Below the pieces are notes generated by a model. The model saw only the letters and a list, made by a program, of their open reading frames with translations, ran no database searches and had not been told where the DNA came from. Below, one piece after another: positions 8,926 to 19,564 of a DNA stretch of 64,000 bases (its first letter is position 1; every line of letters starts with the position of its first letter). The translations under genes and the position numbers were made by a program. The stretch is from the NCBI RefSeq assembly GCF_019145355.1, contig NZ_JAHSTY010000001.1, positions 1,550,001 to 1,614,000 of the forward strand, given 5' to 3'. Source of the stretch: Pseudomonas azadiae (lineage in GTDB: Bacteria; Pseudomonadota; Gammaproteobacteria; Pseudomonadales; Pseudomonadaceae).

Positions 8926-9870
8926 TCAAACCTGCGGCCAGAACGCGCGAATCCCCGCCACACCCTGAGCCCCAGCCTCCCAGGCTTTCTCCCGCTCAGC
9001 CGGCCCAACCCCGCCCAGCAGGAACACCGGCTTGCTGAACCCGCTGATCAACTGCGCCGCCTGCTCCCAGCCCAACGGCTGTGCGTCGGGGTGAGTCTGA
9101 GTCGGTTGCACCGGCGACAGGGTGACGAAATCCACGCCCATCAACTCTGCAAGGGCCAATTCCTCTGCGTTGTGGCAAGAAGCAGCCAACCAACGTTCCT
9201 TTGGCAACGGCCGCCCCTGGCTCGCGTGTTTACGCAGTTGCGCCGAGGTCATGTGCCAGCCGGCGGCAGGAAAATCCCCCAACCATTCGAACGGCCCCTT
9301 GAGCATCAATTGAGCCTTGCCCGCGCACAGGCCTACCGCATCCACCGCGAGGTCGCGGTATTTGGGGTCGTAGCCATTGGGCGCGCGCAACTGGACCAGC
9401 TTGATGCCGCCAGCAATCGCCTGTTGAAGACCGCGCAACAATGCCGGGGTTTCCAGCTCGCCAGGGGTAATCAGGTAGTCGGCAGGCAAGCGCGCAGCGG
9501 CAACGATCGGCGCATTGGCCGCCGGAAACGCGTAGCTGAGCAGGTCCCGTGGGGCAACCCATTCCAGCGGTTGCCCTTCGACGCCGTGAGGCTCGCCAGT
9601 AAAGGCCGACACCTCCCAGACATCCAGCAACACCTGCTTGTCCGGGTAGTCATGCTGCACCTTGATCAGCGGCCGCGCCGTGGTGACCTGGATACCCAGC
9701 TCTTCCTGCAATTCGCGCGACAGCGCGCTGGCGACCGACTCGTCAGCCTCCACCTTGCCACCGGGAAATTCCCAGAGGCCGCCCTGGTGCTGCGTATCGG
9801 CGCGGCGCGCCAGCAGGACCCTGCCGTCGACACCGCGGATCACCGCTGCTGCTACATGCACTCGTTTCAC
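8926..9870 (-). CDS. Nudix hydrolase fused to a thiamine-phosphate-synthase-like domain
   Basis: A 314-residue two-domain protein. Residues about 1-130 form a MutT-type Nudix domain with the full Nudix box (GGKVEADES...SRELQEELGI). Residues about 140-310 form a ThiE/TenI-like barrel (YLITPGE, KLVQLRAPN, VTLSPVQPTQTHP, GGVG). The first part should cleave oxidised or other nucleoside triphosphates (8-oxo-dGTP in MutT). The second resembles thiamine phosphate synthase, but that activity is not proven for such fusions. A GTG start at 9870 was chosen because AGAGG lies about 9 bases upstream and homology begins there. It lies 20 bases after argJ on the same strand. Confidence 0.9.
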   Translation of the reverse strand: MKRVHVAAAVIRGVDGRVLLARRADTQHQGGLWEFPGGKVEADESVASALSRELQEELGIQVTTARPLIKVQHDYPDKQVLLDVWEVSAFTGEPHGVEGQPLEWVAPRDLLSYAFPAANAPIVAAARLPADYLITPGELETPALLRGLQQAIAGGIKLVQLRAPNGYDPKYRDLAVDAVGLCAGKAQLMLKGPFEWLGDFPAAGWHMTSAQLRKHASQGRPLPKERWLAASCHNAEELALAELMGVDFVTLSPVQPTQTHPDAQPLGWEQAAQLISGFSKPVFLLGGVGPAEREKAWEAGAQGVAGIRAFWPQV

Positions 9871-9890
9871 CGCGCTTTTCCTCTTGGCTA

Positions 9891-11108
9891 TCAGGTACGG
9901 TATTCCGCGTTGATCTTCACGTACTCGTGGGACAGGTCGGTGGTCCAGATGGTTTCGCTGCACTCGCCGCGACCCAGTTCGATGCGGATGGTGATTTCTT
10001 CGCGCTGCATCACCGCCGAGCCTCGGGCTTCGGTGTAAGACTCGGCGCGGGCGCCACGGCTGGCGATGCACACATCACCAAGGAACACGTCGATCTTGCT
10101 CACGTCCAGGTCCGGCACGCCGGCACGGCCGACGGCGGCCAGGATACGGCCCCAGTTCGGGTCGGAGGCGAACAGCGCGGTCTTGATCAGCGGCGAGTGA
10201 GCCACGGTGTAGCCGACATCCAGGCATTCCTGATGGTTAGCGCCGCCATTGACTTCAACCGTGACGAACTTGGTCGCGCCTTCGCCGTCGCGCACGATGG
10301 CCTGGGCCACGTCCATGCACACCTCGAACACAGCCTGCTTCAATGCAGCAAACAGCGGTCCGCTGGCCTCGGTGATTTGCGGCAGGTTGGCCTGGCCTGT
10401 GGCGATCAGCATGCAGCAGTCGTTGGTCGAGGTGTCGCCATCGATGGTGATGCGGTTGAACGACTTGTTGGCACCGTCCAGGATCAGGCTGTGCAACACA
10501 TCGCGGGAGACGTTGGCGTCGGTGGCAATGTAGCCGAGCATGGTCGCCATGTTCGGACGGATCATGCCCGCGCCCTTGCTGATGCCGGTCACGGTCACCG
10601 TGACACCGTCGTGCACGAACTGGCGGCTCGCGCCTTTGGGCAGGGTGTCGGTGGTCATGATGCCGGTGGCGGCAGCTGCCCAGTTGTCCACAGACAGGTC
10701 ATCCAGCGCGGCTTGCAGCGCGCCTTCGATTTTTTCCACAGGCAGCGGTTCACCGATCACGCCGGTGGAGTACGGCAGCACTTGGCTGGCATCGACACCG
10801 GTCAACTGGGCCAGCTTGGCGCAGGTGCGTGCGGCGGCCACCAGGCCCGGCTCGCCGGTGCCGGCGTTGGCATTGCCGGTGTTGGTCAGCAGGTAACGAA
10901 TCGCGCCGGCCACGCGCTGCTTGGCCAGAATCACCGGCGCGGCGCAGAATGCATTGAGGGTGAACACGCCCGCGACGGTCGAGCCTTCGGCGCAACGCAT
11001 CACTACCACATCCTTGCGCCCCGGGCGTTTGATGCCGGCCGAAGCGATACCGAGCTCAAAACCGGCAACCGGGTGCAACGTGGGCAAAGGACCAAGACCA
11101 ACAGCCAT
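9891..11108 (-). CDS. argJ: Bifunctional glutamate N-acetyltransferase / ornithine acetyltransferase
   Basis: A 405-residue protein with the ArgJ hallmarks: start [20 protein letters not shown], and the self-cleavage site around ATGIMTTDT (about residue 190), where a Thr becomes the N-terminal nucleophile of the beta chain. Also present are [10 protein letters not shown] and the C-terminal [15 protein letters not shown]. It recycles the acetyl group from N-acetylornithine to glutamate in arginine biosynthesis, and in some species also uses acetyl-CoA. Transcribed in the same direction as secA and the Nudix-ThiE gene; a hairpin separates it from secA. Confidence 0.97.
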   Translation of the reverse strand: MAVGLGPLPTLHPVAGFELGIASAGIKRPGRKDVVVMRCAEGSTVAGVFTLNAFCAAPVILAKQRVAGAIRYLLTNTGNANAGTGEPGLVAAARTCAKLAQLTGVDASQVLPYSTGVIGEPLPVEKIEGALQAALDDLSVDNWAAAATGIMTTDTLPKGASRQFVHDGVTVTVTGISKGAGMIRPNMATMLGYIATDANVSRDVLHSLILDGANKSFNRITIDGDTSTNDCCMLIATGQANLPQITEASGPLFAALKQAVFEVCMDVAQAIVRDGEGATKFVTVEVNGGANHQECLDVGYTVAHSPLIKTALFASDPNWGRILAAVGRAGVPDLDVSKIDVFLGDVCIASRGARAESYTEARGSAVMQREEITIRIELGRGECSETIWTTDLSHEYVKINAEYRT

Positions 11109-11169
11109 GAATGCGCTCCTTAAAAATGGGTGATGTCTGTGCCGCCGTGATCGACGGTGAATTAATGGC

Positions 11170-11202
11170 AAAACGCCGCGACGGCAGAGGCCGGTCGCGG
11201 CG
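11170..11202 (-). terminator. Rho-independent terminator after secA
   Basis: CGCCGCGAC and GTCGCGGCG form a 9-bp GC stem. On the minus strand it is followed by TTTT, placed 29 bases after the secA stop and before argJ, so argJ probably has its own promoter. Confidence 0.7.
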
Positions 11203-11230
11203 CAGGGTGTGACAGCGTCAGGCAGAAATC

Positions 11231-13966
11231 TTATTCGATCTGGCCGTGGCAGTGTTTGAACTTCTTGCCCGAGCCGCACCAGCACAGCTCGTTGCGGCCC
11301 AGCTTCTGATCGTTGCGCACCGGGGTTTGAGCCAGGGCCACATCGACCTCTTCGCCCAACACTTCAGGCGCATCCAGGCCCGGCGCTTCGTCGTGCTGGA
11401 ATTGCATACGCGCGGCCAGTGCCTCGGCTTCCTGACGCAGGCGAGCTTCCTCCTCGATCGGGTCTTCACGACGCACCTGAACGTGGGACAGCACACGGAT
11501 CGAATCGCGCTTGATCGAATCCAGCAACTCGGAGAACAGCGTGAACGACTCGCGCTTGTACTCCTGCTTCGGGTTCTTCTGGGCGTAGCCACGCAGGTGG
11601 ATGCCGTGACGCAGGTGGTCCATGGTCGACAGGTGGTCTTTCCACAGGTCGTCCAGCACGCGCAGAACGATCTGCTTCTCGAACGTGCGCAGTGCTTCGG
11701 CACTCGCCTGCTCTTCTTTCTCGTTGTACGCGGCCAGCAGCTCGGTCATCAGCTTCTCGCGCAGCGTTTCTTCGTACAGGTGATCGTCTTCGTCGAGCCA
11801 CTGCTGAACCGGCAACTCGACACCGAAGTCGTTCTTCAACGCCGCTTCCAGACCGGCCACGTCCCACTGCTCAGGCAGCGACTGTGGCGGGATGTGTGCG
11901 CTGACGGTGGCGTTGAGCACGTCCTGGCGGAAGTCAGCAATGGTCTCGCCAATGTTGTCGGCGGCCAGCAACGTGTTACGCATGTGATAGATCACTTTAC
12001 GCTGTTCGTTGTTGACGTCATCGAACTCGAGCAGTTGCTTGCGAATGTCGAAGTTGCGGCCTTCAACCTTGCGCTGCGCCTTCTCGATGGCGTTGGTCAC
12101 CATGCGGTGCTCGATCGCTTCGCCGGACTGCATGCCCAGGGCCTTCATGAAGTTCTTCACGCGGTCCGAGGCGAAGATACGCATCAGGCTGTCTTCCAGG
12201 GACAGGTAGAAACGGCTCGAACCGGCGTCGCCCTGACGGCCGGCACGACCACGCAGCTGGTTGTCGATACGGCGCGATTCGTGACGCTCGGAGGCGATCA
12301 CCTGCAAACCGCCGGATTCCAGCACGGCCTGGTGACGCTTCTGCCAGTCGGCCTTGATCTGGGCGATCTGCTCTGGCGTCGGGTTGTCCAGCGAAGCCAC
12401 TTCCACTTCCCAGTTGCCGCCCAACAGGATGTCGGTACCACGGCCGGCCATGTTGGTGGCGATGGTCAGTGCGCCTGGGCGACCGGCCTGGGCAATGATC
12501 TCGGCTTCTTTTTCGTGGAACTTGGCGTTGAGCACCTTGTGCTCGATGCCTTCCTTGTTGAGCAGGTTGGACACGTGCTCGGACGTCTCGATGGTGGCGG
12601 TACCCACCAGGATCGGACGGCCCTTGGACATGCCGTCCTTGATGTCGTTGATGATCGCCGCGTACTTCTCTTCGGCGGTCAGGAACACCAGGTCGTTGTA
12701 GTCCTTACGCGCCAGCGGTTTGTTCGGCGGGATGACCACCACCGACAGACCGTAGATCTGGTGGAATTCGAACGCTTCGGTGTCGGCCGTACCGGTCATG
12801 CCGGACAGCTTGTTGTACAGACGGAAGTAGTTCTGGAAGGTGGTGGAGGCCAACGTCTGGCTTTCGGCCTGGATGTTGAGCATTTCCTTGGCTTCGATGG
12901 CCTGGTGCAGACCTTCGGACAAGCGACGCCCCGGCATGGTACGGCCGGTGTGTTCGTCAACCAGCACGACCTGGCCGTCCTGCACGATGTATTCGACGTT
13001 GCGATGGAACAGCTTGTGAGCGCGCAGGCCGGCATACACGTGGGTCAGCAGGCCCAGGTTGTGCGCCGAGTACAGGCTTTCGCCCTCGGCCAGCAGGCCG
13101 ATCTGGGTCAGCATGTCTTCGACGAACTGGTGGCCGGCTTCGTTGAGCTCGACCTGGCGGGTCTTCTCGTCGATGGTGAAGTGACCCTCTTTGGTCACCA
13201 CGCCTTCCACTTCTTCGATGTGCTGCTCCAGACGCGGGATCAACTTGTTGATCTCGGTGTACAGGCGCGAACTGTCTTCGGCCTGGCCGGAAATGATCAG
13301 CGGGGTACGGGCTTCGTCGATGAGGATGGAGTCGACTTCGTCGATCACGGCAAAGTTGAGTTCGCGCTGGAATTTTTCTTCCATGCTGAACGCCATGTTG
13401 TCGCGCAGGTAGTCGAAACCGAATTCGTTGTTGGTGCCGTAGGTGATGTCGGCGGCGTAGGCGGCGCGTTTTTCTTCCGGCGGCTGGAACGGCGTTACCA
13501 CGCCGACGGTCAGGCCGAGGAATTCATACAGCGGGCGCATCCAGTTGGCGTCCCGGCGAGCCAGGTAGTCGTTCACCGTCACAACGTGCACGCCCTTACC
13601 GGACAGTGCGTTGAGGTAAACGCCCAGGGTAGCCACCAGGGTCTTGCCTTCACCGGTGCGCATTTCGGCAATCATGCCTTCGTGCAAGGTCATGCCGCCG
13701 ATCAATTGGACGTCGAAGTGGCGCATGCCCATGACGCGCTTGCCGGCTTCACGGGCAACCGCGAAGGCTTCGGGAAGCAGCTTGTCGAGGGTTTCACCTT
13801 TGGCTATGCGGGCCTTGAACTCTTCGGTCTTGGCGCGCAATTGCTCGTCCGAAAGGGCAACCATCTGCTCTTCGAAGGCATTGACCAGCTGCACCGTCTT
13901 GAGCATGCGTTTGACTTCGCGCTCATTCTTGCTTCCAAAAAGTTTCTTTAACAAAGGCGCAAACAT
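11231..13966 (-). CDS. secA: Preprotein translocase ATPase SecA
   Basis: A 911-residue full-length SecA: Walker A MRTGEGKT (about residue 105), [19 protein letters not shown] (DEAD-type box), the preprotein cross-linking domain, the second NBD with [10 protein letters not shown], the helical scaffold, and the C-terminal zinc motif [12 protein letters not shown], which binds SecB. It drives export of unfolded preproteins through SecYEG. The ATG at 13966 gives the conserved start [17 protein letters not shown]; the frame extending to 14005 is not supported. Confidence 0.98.
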   Translation of the reverse strand: MFAPLLKKLFGSKNEREVKRMLKTVQLVNAFEEQMVALSDEQLRAKTEEFKARIAKGETLDKLLPEAFAVAREAGKRVMGMRHFDVQLIGGMTLHEGMIAEMRTGEGKTLVATLGVYLNALSGKGVHVVTVNDYLARRDANWMRPLYEFLGLTVGVVTPFQPPEEKRAAYAADITYGTNNEFGFDYLRDNMAFSMEEKFQRELNFAVIDEVDSILIDEARTPLIISGQAEDSSRLYTEINKLIPRLEQHIEEVEGVVTKEGHFTIDEKTRQVELNEAGHQFVEDMLTQIGLLAEGESLYSAHNLGLLTHVYAGLRAHKLFHRNVEYIVQDGQVVLVDEHTGRTMPGRRLSEGLHQAIEAKEMLNIQAESQTLASTTFQNYFRLYNKLSGMTGTADTEAFEFHQIYGLSVVVIPPNKPLARKDYNDLVFLTAEEKYAAIINDIKDGMSKGRPILVGTATIETSEHVSNLLNKEGIEHKVLNAKFHEKEAEIIAQAGRPGALTIATNMAGRGTDILLGGNWEVEVASLDNPTPEQIAQIKADWQKRHQAVLESGGLQVIASERHESRRIDNQLRGRAGRQGDAGSSRFYLSLEDSLMRIFASDRVKNFMKALGMQSGEAIEHRMVTNAIEKAQRKVEGRNFDIRKQLLEFDDVNNEQRKVIYHMRNTLLAADNIGETIADFRQDVLNATVSAHIPPQSLPEQWDVAGLEAALKNDFGVELPVQQWLDEDDHLYEETLREKLMTELLAAYNEKEEQASAEALRTFEKQIVLRVLDDLWKDHLSTMDHLRHGIHLRGYAQKNPKQEYKRESFTLFSELLDSIKRDSIRVLSHVQVRREDPIEEEARLRQEAEALAARMQFQHDEAPGLDAPEVLGEEVDVALAQTPVRNDQKLGRNELCWCGSGKKFKHCHGQIE

Positions 13967-14271
13967 ATCGGCAGGTTCTTCCACACATAGGGATGGAGGG
14001 CGCACCGTGAGTGGCCCGAGCAGCCCTCACGGCCGCATGCGAACGCGCATTCTACCCGGAATCGTGGGTGAGGAAAGTGGCGTTGTTCCCCGATGCTGGC
14101 ATGGCGCTGTGAGAGGGCTTGTTTAAAATAAGGGCTTTTGCCGGAACTTCAACCCATCAAGGCGAGAAGTTACCGATTGATTTCACGACGAAAACTCCAC
14201 CAAGGCGGTGACTGGGGGCATCCGAGCGCTTTCTGTTAAGATGGCCGCTCTGTTACTGAAGGTGTCCAATC
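13967..14271. other. Divergent intergenic region secA-dciA (305 bp)
   Basis: No gene seen. The region must carry both divergent promoters. A TAAGAT hexamer at 14237-14242 is a possible -10 for dciA, but no good -35 was found at the right distance. The secA leader is GC-rich. Confidence 0.45.
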
Positions 14272-14727
14272 ATGGCATTTCGCCCCCTGACAGCCCGCGC
14301 GCCCAGCGTGTTGCTTCGCGATGCCAAGCCGCTCAAAGCCATCTTTGGCCATGCGCAACGCTTGGGCCATCTGCAACGTCTGCTCGAAAGCCAACTGCAA
14401 CCTGCCGCGCGCGAACATTGCCGCGTGGCGTCCTGGCGTGAAGGCAACCTGCTACTGATTGTCACGGACGGGCATTGGGCAACGCGTTTGCGCTACCAGC
14501 AAAAACGCTTGCAGCGTCAATTGACGGCCTTTGATGAGTTCGCCGGGCTGACGCGCATCCAGTTCAAGGTGCAACCGCCGACCACCCTGCCTGGAGTGGT
14601 GGAGCACACGCATGATCTGTCGATGAATGCGGCCGAAACCATTCAGGCAACGGCCGACGGGATCAGCAATCCAGGCTTGCGCGCGGCGCTTGAACGCCTG
14701 GCGGCCCACGCCAGGCCCAAGTCCTGA
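14272..14727 (+). CDS. dciA: DciA family (DUF721) helicase-loading protein
   Basis: A 151-residue protein of the DUF721/DciA family: N-terminal KH-like fold (HLQRLLESQLQPAAREHCRV, NLLLIVTDGHWATRLRY, LTRIQFKVQP) and a low-complexity C-terminal tail. DciA is the ancestral bacterial partner that helps load the replicative helicase DnaB at the origin in species without DnaC, and pseudomonads belong to these. It is divergent from secA. The stop is 4 bases from the convergent stop of the HerA-like ATPase gene, with no terminator between them. Confidence 0.88.
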   Translation: MAFRPLTARAPSVLLRDAKPLKAIFGHAQRLGHLQRLLESQLQPAAREHCRVASWREGNLLLIVTDGHWATRLRYQQKRLQRQLTAFDEFAGLTRIQFKVQPPTTLPGVVEHTHDLSMNAAETIQATADGISNPGLRAALERLAAHARPKS

Positions 14728-14731
14728 TCGT

Positions 14732-16210
14732 TTACTTACGCTTGCTGCCGCCCAATAACGACCCCAGCAACCCCCGCACCAATTGCCGCCCCATCTGATT
14801 GGCGGCTTGCTGCATTGCCGATTTGAGCGCCTTGCCTGCCGTTGTGCCGAGGAACGCCCCGGCTCTATCGGTGAAACTCGGCTCGTCGGCGGTTGGCTTG
14901 CCTGCCTCGGTCGGCCCCAGCTCCTTGCGTGCCATCAGCACTTCATACGCAGATTCACGGTCGATCGGCTTGTCGTAACGGCCCTGCAAGGGTGAACTGG
15001 CCATCAGGGCAGCGCGTTCGGCGGCGCTGAGCGGGCCGATCCGCGATTGTGGCGGTGCGACCAGGACGCGCTGGACCACTTCCGGTGTGCCTTTTTCCTG
15101 CAAGGTACCCACCAACGCCTCACCGGTGCCCAGCTCTGTCAACACCGACAAGGCATCAAACGCCGGGTTGGGCCGAAAACCGTCCGCTACGGCGCGCAGG
15201 GATTTCTGTTCTTTGGTGGTGAACGCCCGCAGGCCATGCTGGATGCGCAGGCCGAGCTGCGCCAGCACGCTGTCCGGCAGGTCGCCTGGCGATTGGGTGA
15301 CAAAATACACGCCAACGCCCTTGGAACGAATCAGCCGCACCACCTGCTCCAGACGCTCCTGCAACGCCTTGGGTGTATCGGCAAACAGCAGATGTGCCTC
15401 ATCGAAAAACAGCGCGAGCAGGGGTTTGTCGGCGTCACCGCGCTCGGGCAGTTGCTCGAACAATTCCGCCAACAGCCATAGCAGGAACGTCGCGTACACC
15501 TTCGGCGCCTCGTGCACCAGGCGGCTTGCGTCCAACAGGTGGATGCGCCCGCGCCCGTCAGCGTTGGGCTGCAAGATATCTTCCAACTGCAGGGCCGGCT
15601 CGCCAAACAACGCCTCGGCGCCCTGCTGTTCCAGCACTGCCAGGCGTCGCAACAGTGCCTGGCTGGAACCGGTGGTCATCAACGCCGCATCTTCGCCCAG
15701 CAACTGCGGGTGATAGCGCAGATGGTTAAGCAGCGCTTTAAGGTCCTTGAGGTCGAGCAGCAACAAGCCTTCGCGATCCGCCACCTTGAAGGCGGCGTAA
15801 AGCGCCGACTGCTGGCTATCGGTGAGTTCCAACAAGCTGCCAAGCAGCAACGGCCCCATTTCGCTGATGGTGGTGCGCAACGGATGACCGCTTTGCCCGT
15901 GGATATCCCACAGCGTGACCGGATAAGCCTTGGCCGTGTAATTGAGCAAAGGCATGCCGGCAATACGCTCGGCCACCTTGCCCTGGGGGTTTGCCGCCGC
16001 GCCCAGGCCGCACAGGTCACCCTTGATGTCGGCGGCAAACACCGCCACGCCGGCATCACTGAAGGCTTCGGCCAGGCGTTGCAACGTGACGGTCTTGCCC
16101 GTGCCGGTGGCGCCGGCGATCAGCCCGTGACGGTTAGCCAGGCGCATCGCCTGGGCGATGGGCTGTCCGGAAAGGTCGGCGCCGATAAACAGTTGCGTGG
16201 AGTCAGGCAT
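14732..16210 (-). CDS. HerA-like ATPase of the DUF853 (YjgR) family
   Basis: About 492 residues. Near the N-terminus is a P-loop GATGTGKTVT (about residues 32-41), then ADIKGDLCGL, and a Walker B LFFDEAHLLF with the catalytic acidic residues. A C-terminal part is rich in Ala/Gly and Lys. DUF853 proteins belong to the HerA/FtsK superfamily of hexameric ATPases; their cellular role is not established. ATG 16210 was preferred because GGTGA lies just upstream; ATG 16222 in the same frame (four residues longer) cannot be excluded. Confidence 0.88.
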   Translation of the reverse strand: MPDSTQLFIGADLSGQPIAQAMRLANRHGLIAGATGTGKTVTLQRLAEAFSDAGVAVFAADIKGDLCGLGAAANPQGKVAERIAGMPLLNYTAKAYPVTLWDIHGQSGHPLRTTISEMGPLLLGSLLELTDSQQSALYAAFKVADREGLLLLDLKDLKALLNHLRYHPQLLGEDAALMTTGSSQALLRRLAVLEQQGAEALFGEPALQLEDILQPNADGRGRIHLLDASRLVHEAPKVYATFLLWLLAELFEQLPERGDADKPLLALFFDEAHLLFADTPKALQERLEQVVRLIRSKGVGVYFVTQSPGDLPDSVLAQLGLRIQHGLRAFTTKEQKSLRAVADGFRPNPAFDALSVLTELGTGEALVGTLQEKGTPEVVQRVLVAPPQSRIGPLSAAERAALMASSPLQGRYDKPIDRESAYEVLMARKELGPTEAGKPTADEPSFTDRAGAFLGTTAGKALKSAMQQAANQMGRQLVRGLLGSLLGGSKRK

Positions 16211-16415
16211 TTCGTCACCCATGGTTAATCTTTAGTGTCGCCAGGTCGATACAAGCCTATGTGAAACCCACAAAACCGAAAAACAGGTCAGACGGTTCCT
16301 ACCGGGACCCACAGAGCCACCACCAGAAATATCACACCTTTTTTGACGTTGCCATTTTGCGCCTCCCCATCAGGACGCGCTTCGGATATCAAGACCTTAG
16401 CGGACCCTACAAGCC

Positions 16416-18305
16416 ATGAATAAAAATCTGCGCTTCAGCCACAAAATCCTGCTTGCAGCCTCCCTTATCGTCATCGCCGCATTCGCGCTGTTTACCCTCT
16501 ATAACGACTACCTGCAACGCAACGCCATTCGCGATGACCTCAACAGCTACCTGCATGAAATGGGCGATGTCACCGCCGGCAGCATTCAGACCTGGCTGAA
16601 CGGGCGCATCGTGCTGGTGGAAAACGCCGCGCAGAACATTGCCATCAACCCGGAACCTGGGGTGGTGGCCAGCCTGCTGGAACAGAAAACCCTGACGTCC
16701 TCCTTCATGGCGACCTACGTCGGCGACAGCCAGGGCGCGTTTACCATTCGCCCCGACACCAAGATGCCGGACGGCTTCGACCCGCGTGTGCGGCCCTGGT
16801 ACAAAGGCGCCCAGAGCAGCAACGGCTCAACCCTGACCGAACCCTACGTCGACGCAGCCACCGGGCAATTGATCATCTCCATCGCCACCCCCAGCGCCAA
16901 GGGCGGCCAGGCTGTCGGCGTGGTGGGCGGCGACCTCAGCCTGCAGACGCTGGTCGACAAAATCGGCGCCTTGAATTTCGGCGGCATGGGCTATGCGTTT
17001 TTGGTCAGCGCCGACGGCAAGGTGCTGGTGCACCCGGACAAGAACCTGGTGATGAAGACGCTCGCCGACGTTTATCCGGGCAATACGCCGAAGATCAGCG
17101 CCGACTTCAGCGAGGTCGAGGCCAACGGCAAGACCAACATCGTCACCTTCACACCGATCAAAGGCCTGCCCTCGGTGAACTGGTACCTCGGCGTTTCCGT
17201 GGATAAGGCCGATGCCTTCGCCATGCTCAGTGAATTTCGCACCTCAGCGGTCATTGCCACCGTGATTGCCGTGGCGATCATCATCGCGCTGCTCGGCATG
17301 CTGATCCGCGTACTCCTGCAACCGCTGCACCTGATGACGCGCGCCATGCAGGACATCGCCGACGGCGAGGGCGACCTCACGCGCCGCCTGACCATCCAGA
17401 ACCATGACGAATTCGGCACCTTGGGTGACGCGTTCAACAGCTTTGTGGAGCGCATTCATACGTCTATCCGCGAAGTGTCATCCGCCACTGAGCAGGTCAA
17501 CGAAGTGGCCCTGCGCGTAGTCAGCGCCTCCAATTCGTCGATGCTCAACTCCGACGAGCAGGCCAACCGCACCAACAGCGTCGCTGCGGCGATCAACGAG
17601 CTGGGCGCGGCCGCCCAGGAAATCGCGCGCAATGCGGCGCAGGCGTCGAGCCAGGCCAGCGATGCGCGCCACCTGGCCGAAGACGGTCAACAGGTGGTCG
17701 AACGCAATATCAAGGCAATGACCCAGCTGTCCTCGATGATCAGTGCATCAAGCAGCAATATCGAAGCACTTAACAGCAAAACCGTGAATATCGGCCAGAT
17801 TCTCGAGGTCATCACCAGCATCTCGCAACAAACCAACCTGCTGGCGCTCAACGCGGCGATTGAAGCGGCCCGTGCCGGGGAAGCCGGACGCGGGTTTGCA
17901 GTGGTCGCGGATGAGGTGCGCAACCTGGCGCATCGCACCCAGGAGTCGGCGCAACAAGTGCAAAAGATGATCGAGGAACTGCAAGTCGGCGCCCGCGACT
18001 CGGTGAGCACCATGAGCGAAAGCCAGCGCCACAGCCATGACAGCGTGGAAATCGCCAACCTGGCCGGCGAACGCCTGAACAGCGTGACCCAGCGCATCGG
18101 CGAGATCGATGGCATGAACCAGTCAGTCGCCACCGCCACCGAGGAACAAACTTCAGTGGTGGAGTCGATCAACATGGACATTACCGAGATCAACACCCTC
18201 AACCAGGAAGGCGTGGAAAACCTGCAATCGACCCTGCGCGCCTGCGCCGATCTGGAGCAACAGGCCGCGCGCCTGAAGCAGTTGGTCGGTAGCTTCCGGA
18301 TCTGA
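16416..18305 (+). CDS. Methyl-accepting chemotaxis protein with double-Cache domain (PctA-like)
   Basis: A 629-residue chemoreceptor. In order: TM1 (about 10-30), periplasmic double Cache domain (about 35-275), TM2 (about 278-300), HAMP (about 300-355) and the MCP signalling domain with the hairpin tip ([20 protein letters not shown] near 485-505). The ligand pocket carries the RPWY motif followed by a Tyr (EPYVD) and an Asp (GGDLSL), the layout known for amino-acid-binding Cache domains such as PctA. A Phe stands five residues before the RPWY Arg, where the amino-acid consensus has Tyr. There is no C-terminal pentapeptide. Amino-acid sensing is inferred. Confidence 0.92.
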   Translation: MNKNLRFSHKILLAASLIVIAAFALFTLYNDYLQRNAIRDDLNSYLHEMGDVTAGSIQTWLNGRIVLVENAAQNIAINPEPGVVASLLEQKTLTSSFMATYVGDSQGAFTIRPDTKMPDGFDPRVRPWYKGAQSSNGSTLTEPYVDAATGQLIISIATPSAKGGQAVGVVGGDLSLQTLVDKIGALNFGGMGYAFLVSADGKVLVHPDKNLVMKTLADVYPGNTPKISADFSEVEANGKTNIVTFTPIKGLPSVNWYLGVSVDKADAFAMLSEFRTSAVIATVIAVAIIIALLGMLIRVLLQPLHLMTRAMQDIADGEGDLTRRLTIQNHDEFGTLGDAFNSFVERIHTSIREVSSATEQVNEVALRVVSASNSSMLNSDEQANRTNSVAAAINELGAAAQEIARNAAQASSQASDARHLAEDGQQVVERNIKAMTQLSSMISASSSNIEALNSKTVNIGQILEVITSISQQTNLLALNAAIEAARAGEAGRGFAVVADEVRNLAHRTQESAQQVQKMIEELQVGARDSVSTMSESQRHSHDSVEIANLAGERLNSVTQRIGEIDGMNQSVATATEEQTSVVESINMDITEINTLNQEGVENLQSTLRACADLEQQAARLKQLVGSFRI

Positions 18306-18322
18306 CCAACACTCAACACGGT

Positions 18323-18344
18323 GTGGGAGCATGCCTGCTCCCAC
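18323..18344. repeat. REP-like hairpin GTGGGAGCA / TGCTCCCAC
   Basis: A perfect 9-bp inverted repeat with a 4-base loop lies 18 bases after the chemoreceptor stop. The sequence belongs to the GTGGGAG-type REP family and may serve as the terminator. Confidence 0.6.
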
Positions 18345-18442
18345 TGTTTGCAGTGGCCCTTGAACACCGCGGTACGCCACCAACCCAACCGAACATCTAT
18401 CCTTGCCTAAGGTCCACGTAAGGAGAGCAATGGATCGGAGGG

Positions 18443-19564
18443 ATGTTCATCGTGCATATCGCTGACATAACCATGTTCTACGCCCCCGCCAGCGGTGGTG
18501 TACGGACCTATCTGGACGCCAAGCACCGGCGGCTGGCGCTCAAGCCCGGTATTCGCCACAGCCTGCTGATACCCGGCGCCCACTTGAGCGAACAGGACGG
18601 GGTGTACACCGTGCCAGCCCCGCCGCTGCCGTTCGGCAAAGGCTATCGATTCCCGCTGCGCCTGGCGCCATGGCGAAATGTCCTGCACGAATTGCAGCCC
18701 GACCTTATCGAGGTGGGCGATCCTTACCTCACCGCCTGGGCGGCGCTGGATGCCAGGCGCCAGCGGGACGTGCCGGTCATCGGCTTTTATCACTCCGACC
18801 TGCCGCTGCTGGTAAGCAACCGCATGGGGCCATGGTTTACCCCCAACGTTGAAGCCTATGTCAGCAAACTTTACAAAAATTTTGACCGGGTACTGGCGCC
18901 CAGCCAGGTCATGGCCGACAAGCTCACCGGGCTTGGGGTGAAAAACGTCTTCGCCCAGCCGTTGGGGGTCGATCTGCAAACCTTCACGCCGCACGCGCGC
19001 GACCCCGGTCTGCGCGCGGAACTGGGTATAGATGAAGAGACACGCCTGTTGATCTTCGCCGGACGCGGTTCAAAAGAGAAAAACCTGCCGGTGCTGCTCA
19101 ACTGCATGAAACGCCTGGGAAATGGCTACCACCTGCTCCTGGTGGGCTCCGGCATGCCCGCCAGCGTACCGGACAACGTGACCGTGATAGACGAGTTCCG
19201 TCCCGCCGAGCATGTCGCGCGATTGATGGCCAGCGCCGATGCGCTGCTGCATGGTGGCGACCAGGAAACCTTCGGCCTGGTGATCCTGGAAGCCATGGCC
19301 TGCGGCATACCGGTGGTCGCGGTGGCCGCCGGGGCCTTCACTGAGATCGTCGATGAACGCTGCGGCCTGCTGTGTGCGCCGAACGACCCCAAGGCAATGG
19401 CGAATGCGGTGCGCGAGCTGTTCAGCGCCGACAGCCGACGCATGGGCGCGCAAGCGCGGCGGCATGTGGAGCGCCATTACGCGTGGGACACAGTTGTCGA
19501 CAGCCTGCTTGGCCATTACCACGCGGTCGTAGGCAGCCACAAGCCGATGCTTGCCCATGGTTGA
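18443..19564 (+). CDS. GT4-family glycosyltransferase
   Basis: A 373-residue GT-B glycosyltransferase. The N-terminal Rossmann domain begins IVHIADITMFYAPASGGV. The C-terminal GT4 domain has FAGRGSKEKNLPVL, DALLHGGDQETFGLVILEAMACGIPVV (EX7E-type donor site) and a C-terminal helix. It should transfer a sugar from a nucleotide-sugar donor to a lipid or glycan. The start is not certain: GGAGGG abuts the ATG, and a GTG at 18452 is an alternative. The stop overlaps the start of the deacetylase gene, pointing to one envelope-modifying operon. Confidence 0.88.
   Translation: MFIVHIADITMFYAPASGGVRTYLDAKHRRLALKPGIRHSLLIPGAHLSEQDGVYTVPAPPLPFGKGYRFPLRLAPWRNVLHELQPDLIEVGDPYLTAWAALDARRQRDVPVIGFYHSDLPLLVSNRMGPWFTPNVEAYVSKLYKNFDRVLAPSQVMADKLTGLGVKNVFAQPLGVDLQTFTPHARDPGLRAELGIDEETRLLIFAGRGSKEKNLPVLLNCMKRLGNGYHLLLVGSGMPASVPDNVTVIDEFRPAEHVARLMASADALLHGGDQETFGLVILEAMACGIPVVAVAAGAFTEIVDERCGLLCAPNDPKAMANAVRELFSADSRRMGAQARRHVERHYAWDTVVDSLLGHYHAVVGSHKPMLAHG

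Noticed and set aside
9927..11123. 398-codon open frame antisense to argJ
   Set aside because: Shadow of argJ; no family resemblance.
11246..13951. 901-codon open frame antisense to secA
   Set aside because: Shadow frame from GC-rich codon bias; the opposite strand is an unmistakable full-length SecA.
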